DNA of 64,000 nt from Hygrophila difformis. Lineage: Eukaryota > Streptophyta > Magnoliopsida > Lamiales > Acanthaceae. This document shows, in pieces, positions 34,092 to 44,607 of this stretch (positions within the stretch are counted from its first letter, which is position 1; every line of letters starts with the position of its first letter). The notes under the pieces were generated by a model. It had not been told where the DNA came from, made no database searches, and worked only from the letters and a program-made list of their open reading frames with translations. The position numbers and the translations under genes are program-made. The stretch is taken from NCBI GenBank assembly GCA_030278955.1, contig JAOANR010000012.1, forward strand, positions 29,443,977 to 29,507,976, read 5' to 3'.

Positions 34092-35926
34092 CCATAGAAG
34101 ATGTGCCAAGCAAGGAGGATGTCCAACCTAACGAAGATGAAACTCCTGGCTGTCAAGATGTTGATCAAAACAGTGCTACTCAAACCACGTCTGATGAACT
34201 GTCCACCAAGGGAGTCCCAACACCCAAAATGGACACCATATCACGAGAAGCAGAGCCTCAAAAGGATCTAAATGGACGCATTCACAAACACCATGACCCT
34301 GAAGACATTATTGGTGATGTAAATGAAAGGCGGAAGACTCGGGGGAAAAAGATTGACTTCAAAGAATTAGCTGGCTTGCACTGCTATACTTCAAAGATCG
34401 AACCCTCCAAAGTGGAAGAAGCTCTTCAAGATGAACACTGGATAAATGCCATGCAGGATGAACTACTTCAGTTCGAAAGAAATGAAGTCTGGACCCTGGT
34501 TGAAAGACATCAAGATAAGTACATAATTGGAACCAAGTGGATCTTCCGCAATAAAAGTGATGAAAAAGGGAACATTACAAGAAATAAGGCACGATTAGTA
34601 GCTCAAGGTTACACCCAGGTCGAAGGAGTTGACTTCAGTGAAACATTTGCTCCTGTAGCAAGACTTGAAGCCGTCCGGCTCCTACTATCCATCGCATGCT
34701 CACTAGGATTCAAGCTCTATCAAATGGATGTCAAAAGTGCCTTCCTAAATGGTTGGCTCAATGAGGAAGTCTATGTGGAACAACCCAAAGGATTTGAGGA
34801 CCCCCATCATCCTCAACATGTCTACAAGCTCAACAAGGCACTCTATGGCTTGAAACAAGCTCCTAGAGCCTGGTATGAAAGGCTCTCTAAGTACCTGCTG
34901 GAACACGGGTTTGAAAGACGAAGCCTGGACAAGACCCTCTTCATCAAAAGAGAAAGCAAAGGAATCCTCATTGCTCAAGTCTACGTTGATGACATTGTCT
35001 TTGGATCAACTCATCATGTGCTCAAAGACCAATTCATCGAAATCATGGGTAAGGAGTTCGAAATGAGCATGGTAGGAGAACTAACATATTTCCATGGCTT
35101 GCAGGTTGCTCAGAAGAAAGACGGGATATTTCTAAGTCAAACCAAGTATGCCCGAAACATTGTTCAGAAGTTTGGCATGGAGTCCAGTAAACCCGTCCGA
35201 ACGCCTATAGGGACTAATGACAAACTGAGCAAAGACCCCAGTGGACAAAGTGTGGACAAAAAACTCTATCGAAGCATCATTGGAAGCCTGCTATACCTAG
35301 CTGCAAGTCGACCAGACATAAGCTATGCAGTAGGAGTGTGTGCTCGTTATCAAGCCGATCCCAAAGAATCACACCTAAAAGCTGTCAAACGAGTGATCAA
35401 ATATGTTTCAGGGACAAGTGATCTTGGTATATGGTATTCTAAAGAATCTAATCTTTCACTACTTGGCTATAGTGATGCAGATTGGGCAGGTGATGCGGAC
35501 GATCGAAAAAGCACAACCGGAGGATGCTTCTACATTGGAACTAACTTAGTTAGTTGGTATAGCAAGATACAAAGTTCCATCTCTCTCTCAACTGCCGAAG
35601 CTGAATACATTGCGGCTGGAAGTTGTTGTGCACAATTGCTATGGATGAAGCAAATGATGCCAGACTATGGCATTGATCAAGAAGTCCTCACTATACTATG
35701 TGACAACATGAGTGCGATCAACATCTCAAAGAATCCAGTTCAACATGGGAGAACTAAGCACATTGACCTTAGACACCATTTCATAAGGGATCTTGTTGAA
35801 GAAGGAATAGTGTCCATCCAACATGTCGGAACTACTGAGCAACATGCGGACATTTTTACTAAGGCACTAGATCGAGAAAGATTCGAGAAACTAAGGAGAG
35901 ATCTTGGATTATGCACGATATCCTAA
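34013..35926 (+). pseudogene. Reverse transcriptase and RNase H of copia-1
   Basis: The frame covers the integrase tail, a variable acidic linker, the reverse transcriptase and RNase H, and ends at a TAA after DLGLCTIS. The reverse transcriptase shows [21 protein letters not shown] and the active-site motif YVDDIVFGS. RNase H shows [21 protein letters not shown] and the C-terminal [14 protein letters not shown]. This domain has no internal break, so if it were expressed the enzyme could be intact. It is listed as a pseudogene because it is frameshifted from protease-integrase and has no start of its own. Confidence 0.92.
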
Positions 35927-36424
35927 AATTCCAAAATTACTGGAATAAGTTTTTTTTAAGTTGTGCAATTTCCATAGTTTAATTAGCCATATATTTTATT
36001 ACCTTAAATATATTATTCTATTTTGTGGTATACTAACTTGTTTGGAAAGAATCTCTTGCAGATCAACCATGGTTAATATGCAAATTGGTAGGAGTTATTT
36101 TTTAATTTGATTTGACATGCCATCATTGCACGCTAGGGGTGATATCGAGTCGAGTCGAGCTCGAGTAGTGGGATACTCGAGCTTGACTTGACAGCTTTTT
36201 GAGCTACTCGAGCTCGAGCTCGAGTCGAGTAGCATCACTCGAGCTCGAGTAGCTCGAACTCTTTTTTTTTTTTTTACATTTTCTCGAGCTCGAGCTCAAG
36301 TACCATCGAGTTCGAGCCCGAGTTCATGCTTGATTTTTTTTGTTAATTTTAAATTTTGGAACTATGACATAAAAACTTGACTCAATTTGATATATAAATA
36401 TTTGACTAGTTATTGTAAAATTTA

Positions 36425-36700
36425 CACTACAAGAAAGTTTCAGTATAGCGACCGGAATTTGCGACCAAAACCGTTCATTAGCTAGTTAGCGACCGGAATT
36501 TGCGACCAAAACCGTTCATTAGCTAGTTAGCGACCGAATTTGCGACCGAAACCATTTAGTAGCTAGTTAGCGACCGAATTTGTGACCAAAATCATTCAAT
36601 AGCTAATTAGGGACCGAAACTGGATCGAATTGGTTTGGTTGCTAATCTCGAGACCGAATTAGCGACCAAAATTTTGGTCGCAAAACATCTTTCATTTTTC
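36425..36700. mobile_element. CACTA transposon end fragment
   Basis: CACTACAAGAAAG is the typical plant CACTA terminus. It is followed by about four subterminal repeats of roughly 55 bp (GCGACCGGAATTTGCGACC, CGTTCATTAGCTAG). No matching inverted end was found before 38460, so only one end is evident. Confidence 0.75.
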
Positions 36701-36779
36701 ATTTTTTTTTTCCATTTGGCACTCAATACGATACATTTCTTAAATATTACAGTACATATCAATACAAGTTCATCATATT

Positions 36780-37500
36780 TAAAAGTATCTTCAATACTTA
36801 TATAAGGCATTTTATTACAGTCAAGTATTAAAGCGTGTCTTAGGGTTGTCGTTGCTCCGGTTTCATCCCACAACATCACTACTCCATTTAGAGTGGGTAT
36901 GTATTAGCCGAATAAGATCTATTAGTACCTAAATGTATAAAATAAGTGAATTTATCGAATTACTTAGTGAATTAGGCAATGAATAATATTCGGGTACCAC
37001 TTATCACCTTACAATACCAACATTTGAGCTAGGTTTTGTGTAACCACATGTCTCTTATATTGTAATAATGATTTTATCCATTTGTGTGCTTTTTTTTTAT
37101 GTGTTTCCGGTTAATATTGTACTCCAGGTTAAATTGAAATCTCGCAAACTTAAATACGTATAAGGCTCGGAAGTTGGATGCATTTGACCTCAGTTACAGT
37201 ATATGCCAATAAGTATTCATTATATATTCAGTGCATTAGTTTGATTATATAATGCAGATTTCGATATATTTGTCAAATGTAATAGTAAATGTTAGTAGAA
37301 ATGTGTCACATTTATAAGTAACTCCAATATTTGTGTAAGACATTTAATTACATTGAAATATTAAAGCGTGTGCGGTATTATCGTGGGATTGTCGTTGCTC
37401 CAGGCTCATCCCACAACATCACTACTCCATCTAAAGTGTGTATTCTTAGCTGAATATGATCTATTGGTGCTCAAATGTACAACATGAGTGGATTTGGTGA
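36780..37500. repeat. Diverged direct duplication inside the hAT element
   Basis: Blocks around 36785-36960 and 37310-37500 share ATTAAAGCGTGT, TTGTCGTTGCTCC and CATCCCACAACATCACTACT, about 540 bp apart. They probably belong to the CACTA fragment. Confidence 0.7.
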
Positions 37501-37509
37501 ACTCGATAA

Positions 37510-38062
37510 CGAATTGTGTAATTCACAAGTCACAACATGAGATACAATGTTATTTAATTGTATATCAATTTATATTATAATACCATATTTTAACATCATT
37601 TATATTATTTATTTTTATCTAATTATTGAATTATTTATTTAATTATTTTTAATTTTATTTTTCAGTTCATTGTATTTCTTCTATTTTATTTTGTTAATTT
37701 AATTGTATAATTTTATTAGTTTGTAAAGTTAATTTTCTTTTATTTATTTATTTTTAATTTTTCTATTATTTAATTAATGAATTTATTCTATTTTTTATAA
37801 GATATTTCAATATTAAAATTTATTTAATTAACTTTTTTTATTTATTTTTAATTTTTCTATTATTTAATTAATGAATTTAGTTTATTTTTTATAAGATATT
37901 TCAATATTAAAATTTATTTTTTAAATTTCTAAATAAATTTATTATATTAAGAACTTATGTTATTTGAAATTTATTTTATAACAATAATGATATTATTAAT
38001 CTATTTTAAATTTATTCATTTTATTTTTCTGTTATTTTATATTTAAATAATTATTTTAATTA
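37510..38062. other. AT-rich stretch in the hAT element
   Basis: Almost only A and T, with a 60-70 bp near-duplicate (TATTTAATTAATGAATTTA around 37765 and 37860). There is no gene. Confidence 0.6.
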
Positions 38063-38078
38063 ATTATATTTTATTTTT

Positions 38079-38173
38079 GGCGTGTACCGGGTATCCTCAA
38101 GTCACATTGGGCAGAAAACTAATCCATCGAGGATCTGGTGGGCAGTGAAGGGTTGTCTCTCCCAAAGCATAAT
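38079..38173 (-). mobile_element. 5'-truncated SINE with 16-bp target duplication
   Basis: ATTATATTTTATTTTT flanks it at 38063-38078 and 38174-38189. The body matches the SINE at 10282-10500 (GGCGTGTACCGGGTATCC, CGAGGATCTGGTGGGCA, TTGTCTCTCCCAAA) but lacks its 5' third with the pol III promoter. Confidence 0.85.
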
Positions 38174-38732
38174 ATTATATTTTATTTTTAAATTTAAACA
38201 TGAATTTATTAATGTATCAAAATGAAAGTGGGCAATAAATAAAAGTAGAAGGAATATTAAAAATATAAAATATATGAAAAATTTTAAAAAAAATTATAAA
38301 AAATTGAGTCAAGTACTCGACTCGATACTCGATACTCGACGAGTATCGTAACATTGTACTCGAGCTCGAGCTCGATACTCGATTAAATACTCGACTACTC
38401 GACTCGACTCGAATTTTCGAGTACGAGTCGAGTTTTTTCCGAGCCGAGTCCCGAGTCGAGTTCGGGTAGCTCTACTCGTTAATCACCCCTATTGCACGCC
38501 CAGAGAAGGAATCGGCGGGAACGGTTATTTACTTCCTTCATTCAAAATTGTGATCATGACCTCCTTTGGAAACCGTGATTCACCTTCCAATTCAAATTGA
38601 GGGAAGTTTCTCATAACCGCATACTCACCTCTCTATTTGATCGAGCCTTCTGCTCTCTCCTCCAATATCATTCTCCATTCAAAAATTGTGGTTCTTCACT
38701 TGTTCTTGCCAAAAGCTTTTGTTTCAGCAACA

Positions 38733-41111
38733 ATGGTGAAGACACGAGGTAGCCAAGGATCCAAATCACAAGACCCCACTCCTACATCAACCACTGGAAG
38801 CAAGAAGGTGATCTCCCCAGAAGAATCCATCGCTAAGGAACGTGCCTAAGCGGTCCAAAAGGCCATCATGGAGCAAACAATCTCTGAAACTCCCTCACTT
38901 GTTGCTGTTCCATTCCACTCTTCTTCACCATCTACTGCCGGAGATAAAGGAGCCACCATAGCCATTCAAGACCCGCTCGACATTCGAGCCGAAGTAGCCG
39001 GAGCCAAAGCCTTGAAACAAAAAGATGCAGAGGCCCAGAAGACAAAGGGAAAAGCTGTTCCGACTTCAAAGGCCCGAGAAAAGGCTGTTGCAAGGAAGAA
39101 CGCCTCAATCAGCGAACGTGTTGAGGCGGACCTAGCCAAGGCACTTCAGCCCATTGAAGCCATTCTAGCTGACCTTCCTGCAATGGGTTCTGGCAAAGAT
39201 TCTGGAGGAGTCATGGCCACTAGAGTTGCTGATCCTGCTCTGACGGATGCACCCAAGGTGTCCACTGAAAGGTCCAGGAAGAAAACCCCTGCGAAGAAGG
39301 CTGTACCAGAACCAAGTGTTGTGACCGACCCTGTACCAGTCACCACCATTGGAGTCACCCCTGGAGAACCTCTGCAGAATACTACAACAGTGACCCAAAC
39401 TGGTTCACTGAAGGCGTCCGAACCTGTCACAGAACCCCTTGATGAGGAAGAGCTCGACTCAGACTATGTGGAAGAGACTGATGATGAAAGCTCAGAAGAT
39501 GAATCCATGAGCGACATCAGCGTTGATGAAAGGAATATCACCGTCAACGCGATCACCGAAGAGATTGTTCGAACCGCCAGTCAGAAAAGGAAACATATCC
39601 TGAGAAAAGAATCTGAACCAGTTGCTCCTGCCCAAGATCCTGTTCACACTGAGATTGAGCAGGGAGAGGAAGAAGAAGACGAGAGTTCATCTGACTCTGA
39701 GGACGACCAGAATAATGAGTCCGGAGGAGATTCTGAACACCCTCAAATCAATGCCCATGATCCAATTGAGGGGGAGAATCCCGCTGACAATCAATCCGAA
39801 GATTTGGGATCATAAGACACTCAAAGCGAGGAGGAAGAGTCCGATGAAGAAGGTTCCGAAGAAGAAGAATCTGAAGAAAGAGTAGAGGTAGATGTTGAAC
39901 CAGTCACTGTGCAAGAAGTGGAAACCCAAACAGAAACTCGAGAGCCTACTCCACCAACAAGGCGTTCACCCAAGGAGTCCGAACCCAAGAAGCGGACTCA
40001 ATCTGAACCTGAAGGGTCTTCCAAGGCCACTGGATCCAGGAAGAGAAAAATCGTCTTATCCTCATCTGAAGACCATGAACCTGAGATCATCGATGCTGGA
40101 AAAGCCATATCCATGGCCTTCTACTATGAAGTGTCCGAGCAATACTTCTCAACTGTTCTGGAAAGGATGAAGGTGCACCCCGAGATCAGATTTGCTGCTG
40201 CTAGATACGAGGAAATGGGATGGCACAAGTACTTGGAGGACAGATCTCTTCTATTCTGGGGAACGGAGATCAAGCAATATAAGGGACAGATAGTTAGGCA
40301 TTTCTATGCAAACCTGAGCTCTGAAGTCCTCAACTCCAAAAGCCCCTGGTTCGAACTGAGCTACACACATGGTCAACTGTTCGAACTCAAAGCCAGAGCA
40401 CTAAACCGATTTCTCCAGGTACCCCGAACTTCTCTGAAATCTGTTTATTCTCGAAGTGCCAAGTTCCCTATGAACACTATTGCTGAAACACTCACTGGAG
40501 TTGAAGGGAAAAGGTTTCAAGGAAAGGGGTTTAGTGCAGGTGTTCTAACTCAAAAATTTTCACTGCTTTACAAATTATGTGCGCACAACATCATGCCCAC
40601 TGCTAACCACTCTGTTGTGTCAAAAAGCATGTGTAAATTATTGTTTGCCATAGACCAGAAGTATGAGATCAATTATGGAGCCCTTGTGCTCGAACAAATG
40701 TTGGCATTCGCGGGCACCATCAAAAGGAAGTACAACACCACTCTTCCCTTCCCTGGCCTCATATCTGAGTATCTGAAGCATCTCCACATTCTTGGAAGCA
40801 AGCATGATCGTCCAGAGGACATTGCCGACTTCAAACTTTCCTCAAATCTTGCAAAGAAGAAGCCAGACTTGGTTGGACCAGGAGGAAAGATCCGTGCAAA
40901 AGATGCATTCTCCATGCTCCGTGATGAACTCACTGACCACATCAATCACCTCAAAGTCCTTAAAGCTCAAGTGCAAAGTCGTGTACAAGCTGCTGAAAAG
41001 CTGTTCAGACAGCTTCCTGATGTATGGTCTGATGACGAACAGAATTTGGATACCAATCCAGAGGAGGAGTCCAGCGACTCGGCTGAGGATTCCTCTGACG
41101 AAACCGAGTGA
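38733..41111 (+). pseudogene. Third ORF (ORF3) of copia-1, two in-frame stops
   Basis: It starts MVKTRGSQGSKSQ at 38733, right behind a splice-acceptor-like TTTGTTTCAG. The frame runs 793 codons to 41111, interrupted only by TAA at 38847 and TAA at 39813. Parts in order are a Lys/Ala/Pro-rich N-terminus, long Glu/Asp/Ser-rich stretches, and a folded domain from about 40090 (MAFYYEVSEQYFSTVLERM, YLEDRSLLFWGTEIKQY, IVRHFYANLSSEVL, LKARALNRFLQVP). A helical segment (LTDHINHLKVLKAQVQSRVQ) and an acidic tail follow. No signal peptide or membrane helix is visible. Its position fits the 'envelope-like' gene of Sireviruses, and the folded domain resembles the putative plant transposon protein family (PF20167 as I recall). 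Function unknown. Confidence 0.82.
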
Positions 41112-41559
41112 CATGCCCTTTTTGGGCAAAATGTGGGCCAGAGGGGGAGTTAAGTTGATGTAACCATTGATCGGTTCCTCTGGCATGCACTACAATCGAC
41201 ATGGGGCAGCCTGGTAAAAAAATCTTTGCTGATGAAGGGTAATTTGTTTTTTGTTTGAACTACTTTTGTGAACTAGTTATGACTGTTTTTGCTGAACAAT
41301 TGCACTATGGCCTGTAATAATTAAATTGTGATCTTACATGCTCTATTTTATGATTATTGCCATGTGCTTGTTTTGATGTGAATGCTCCTAGAATATTTGA
41401 TAGGCAATCTTGTACGGAGCATTAGTATAGTTTGTCTTATGTTGGGAATCATTGTAATTGGTGGTTGGGACTCAATGGGAAGTATTTCTACATCTTTGTT
41501 CTTGTGTCAATTGTTTAGACATCGGTTGAATCAACTCTTATACTGGCCCACATTCTGCC
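41112..41559 (+). other. Untranslated region of copia-1 between ORF3 and the 3' LTR
   Basis: No frame or repeat of note. It leads into the purine tract. Confidence 0.6.
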
Positions 41560-41573
41560 AAAAAGGGGGAGAT
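41560..41573 (+). promoter_or_regulatory. Polypurine tract of copia-1
   Basis: AAAAAGGGGGAGAT lies directly before the 3' LTR. Confidence 0.9.
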
Positions 41574-42488
41574 TGTTGGGAACCAGTTTTGAGCAAATGT
41601 GTTCACAACCGATGTCTGAACTACTTTGGTGGACCAACCACGACTACAGCAGACAAACTATGTAAAGGAAGAAGGGCTGGCGAATATACTCAAGAAGATT
41701 CTTCAACGTCTAGCTGATCTCCTGCCCGGATCTCGCACACGAAGTAAGGAAACAAAGATCTCCTAATCCGGGCAACTCCATTCCAAGGATCCGTGCAATT
41801 ATGGTAAGAATATCTTACCTTGGAATTAGGTGCGGTGGTTCTCTTTAAATAGTACGGCCAAGGGATGAACATGCAACGACTCACTTTACTCATCTTCTCC
41901 CTTGTGCGATTGAAAACATTGTGCTAAGAGAATCACATTCCTTCCGAGTTATTGATTCATCATTTTGAAGGAAAACATATGATCAACACTTCCTCGAGTG
42001 GATTGGTCGAAAGTGCTACTGTGAACTTGATTGAAGTCGACGGATTCAATCAAGGCTTTCGAGGAGTCGTCAAACTCAAGAGCTTAATTGAAAGATTCAA
42101 GAATGAGAGTCGCCAACAGGTTTCGACCAAGGGCAAACTTGAAGGAGGAGCCTTCAAGGGATTGAAGCAAGGTCGGGGAGATCTTCACCAAGGCAGGGGG
42201 AGTGCCTTGGTCTGACAATTCAGTCCGCTTGGTGATTGGAGTTGGGCGAAACAAATCGCTATTGTTTAGATCGAGGATCAAGTCAAAACAATTAGTGAAT
42301 CTCCTGGATTGGTATCCCCCAGATGTAGGCTTGTGCCGAACTGGGTTAACAAACCTTGAGTTCTTCATTCTTACAGTTTATTTACTTTCCGCTGCATAAT
42401 ATCTTAAACTGTTTAACGTGTCCACGAAAGGTGTTTGAACTAGTTTTCAGGACTGCTTAATTGGTTATCCACGCAAACGGACCTAATA
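41574..42488 (+). repeat. 3' LTR of copia-1
   Basis: 915 bp, about 98% identical to the 5' LTR. Its terminal CA has changed to TA (GGACCTAATA). Confidence 0.95.
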
Positions 42489-42614
42489 GATCCTTTAATC
42501 ATTGTAATTATCGATCTTAATCATTTCTAATTATGATCTTTAATTATTAACTTAAGGGTTCAATTAATTAATGGATGGATGTGGAGAAACATAAAATTTT
42601 GGCAAGAGGGTGCC

Positions 42615-43194
42615 ATGCATTTCGTGAGACAGAATTGCGTCGTGAACCGTGGGTTCACGATGGGAGGATTACGCCATGAGGGGGAAAGAATAAAAGATTT
42701 GAATTTTTGAAATTTTTAGGGTTTCCATGTCGCTAGACAAAATGTGTGTCGTGAGACATAGTCTCACGACAGGGGTCTCGCGACATGGGGCTAGAAGGCA
42801 GAACTTTTTGGAAATTGAAAGAGATAAGAATTATGTCGTGATACCATAAATTGTGTCGCGGACCTAGGTTCGCGACATCGGTATCGTGATAGGTGGATTT
42901 TTAGAAATTTTTGCAAGGCTTTGACTTCGTGTCGCTAGACAAATATTGTGTCGCGAGACGTGGTCTCGCGACAGGGGTCTGGTGACACGAGGCTTTTCTG
43001 AGAGTTTTCTAATTATTCGTCCCCAGTCGCAAAACTCAAAAGTGTGTCGCGAGACGTGGTCTCGCGACAGGATGGTCTAGCGACTGGGGTTTTCAAAAAT
43101 TTATAAAACAAGTATCCCAAGGCACCCATGTCGCGAGACTACCTTCCTGTCGCTAGACGTGGTCTCGCGCCAGGAAGAGGTTAGCGACATGGGC
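42615..43194. repeat. Two-tier palindrome array in the 3' LTR of G
   Basis: Six to seven units of 70-110 bp. Each has an inner hairpin of 11-base arms around a 3-base loop, enclosed by a second pair of arms. Perfect inner examples are 42949-42973 and 43045-43069 (arms TGTCGCGAGAC and GTCTCGCGACA, loop GTG) and one at about 42747 (arms TGTCGTGAGAC and GTCTCACGACA, loop ATA). The unit around 43045 has outer arms CCCCAGTCGC and GCGACTGGGG. The last unit has CCCATGTCGC and GCGACATGGG. Confidence 0.9.
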
Positions 43195-43877
43195 GTGGTT
43201 CAGGACAAAGCACAAGTCAGTAAAAGGAACAGTAGCATGCATTGTACGTGATCTCACCCCATTTCAGATTCAAAAGTAATTTTTAACCCAAAATAAACAA
43301 ACAGAATTTGAATCTACCTAAAACATGCTTGCATAAAAATAAACTAACTGAAACAATATTGAAATAAAGCAAAATCCTAATCTAGGGTTTAATCACATAC
43401 TATGCTTGCTCATTATCCAAAAGTAAGAAGGAAGTAAATATAAAAATGGAAAATAAAGGTCAAATGACCCAAAGATAAAATGAAAGCAGTAAGATCCATG
43501 GGATTATAACACCCATTTCATGGTTTTGGGACACCATTTAAGATTAACTTCCCATTTTATAAATGGGTTTGATAATACCCATCATTTGGGTATTTCAAAC
43601 CCTAAAACAAAAGTGTAGAACAAGAAAACATAGGTGTAAAGTGGCTACCTAAGCTACTGAAATGGCAAAAATAAAATTAAAATAAACTAATCTAAGCTAA
43701 ACTAGTGCATAAATTAAATAATACAAAAAAAAATATAAAACTAAACTAAGAACTACCTAGGAACTGATCATCCAAGCTTGTCTTCAAGAGTGAAATTCTA
43801 GCTCTCGAGCACAAGGGGATCACCTCATATTTATAGAGATGAAACCTAGGCCCATGGGCCTTGATCTGAGGCCCATT

Positions 43878-44260
43878 GTGTCGGAAGACATCACACACAT
43901 CACAGCCGTGTCGCGGAATCACGCGATGTGGCGCGAAACGAGGCTGCATGGCGCAAAGCTTCACGACTGGATCTTTGTACTCTCCATTTCTTGCTTCTGT
44001 GTCGCTAGTCATACCCCTGTCGCAAGACCATGCTTCGTGCCACGGGGCTAGCGACAGGGGTCTAGGGACACGGTTTCTTCTTCATTTGTGCTTTGTGGCG
44101 CGAGACCATCCCGTGTCGCTAGACCATGCTTTGCGCCACGGGACTAGCGACAGGGTCTTCGGACTGGCCTTCCCTTCATTTGTGCTGTTGTGTCGCTAAA
44201 CCCTCCCGTGTCGCTAGACCATGCTTTACGCCACGGGAGTCTAGCGACAGGGTGCTCCGG
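43878..44260. repeat. Second palindrome array in the 3' LTR of G
   Basis: Units here follow a different pattern: CCCGTGTCGCTAGACC, ATGCTTTGCGCCACGGG, then CTAGCGACAGGG. They again pair GTGTCGCTAG with CTAGCGACA across the unit. Three to four copies are present. Confidence 0.85.
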
Positions 44261-44607
44261 ACACTGTCTAGTTGGGCCAGATGGGCCGAATCTGCATTTT
44301 TTGTGGGCTTTTTCTTTCTTTTCCCATCGTTTTGGTTTTTGTGGGCTGATTTTATTCTTTTGCCCATCTTTTCCATTCCTTTTTCTTTTCTTTTTTTTTT
44401 TCTCATGTTTTTGGATTTTTCGAACATAAATGTGTAATAAAATTATATATTTATGTATTTTTCATACCAGCTTATTGCTTTTACAATTATGCATAAATCA
44501 GTCCAATTCAATTGCTTTCTTATTTAATATAAGACCGGAATGCGATCAAATGCTCGTTTCAGATACGGAAATGGATTGAAAATAATGGACATTTCTGGCC
44601 ATTATCA

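Larger units (their letters stand above)
36134..38491. mobile_element. hAT-type element in copia-1, non-autonomous
   Basis: Inverted ends TAGGGGTGAT and ATCACCCCTA are flanked by an 8-bp duplication TTGCACGC (36126-36133, 38492-38499), the hAT signature. Both subterminal regions (36145-36310 and 38310-38470) are dense in CTCGAG/GAGTCGAG motifs. The middle is very AT-rich, with no transposase frame. It separates RNase H from ORF3 of copia-1, which lie about 450 bp apart without it. Confidence 0.93.
29959..42488 (+). mobile_element. Copia-1: Sirevirus-like Ty1/copia element, nearly complete
   Basis: It has two 915-bp LTRs and a target duplication GATCC (29954-29958, 42489-42493). In order it carries a tRNA-iMet primer site, gag, protease-integrase, reverse transcriptase-RNase H, ORF3 and a purine tract. 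I count about 18 differences between the LTRs (about 2%), so the insertion is young. A hAT element (36134-38491) sits between RNase H and ORF3. Several stops and frameshifts make this copy non-autonomous. Confidence 0.95.
27574..44607 (-). repeat. 3' LTR of element G, interrupted by copia-1
   Basis: LTR sequence is 27574-29958 and 42494-44607 (about 4.5 kb in all), matching 53132-57418 and 60141-60317. The junction is marked by the copia-1 duplication GATCC. The LTR has no credible genes. Frames that appear within it run through the palindrome arrays and are incidental. Confidence 0.9.

Noticed and set aside
38733..41111. Calling ORF3 an envelope gene
   Set aside because: Only its position supports this. 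No signal peptide, membrane segment or other entry-protein feature is visible.
42615..43194. CRISPR-like array
   Set aside because: Units are palindromic and regularly spaced, but spacers are not unique sequences, unit lengths vary, and the context is a plant LTR. No Cas genes.
43746..44437. Reading frames of 80-110 codons across the G LTR and the copy at 56731-57412
   Set aside because: They run through palindrome arrays on both strands with cysteine/arginine/serine-rich low-complexity content, as expected from translating repeats.
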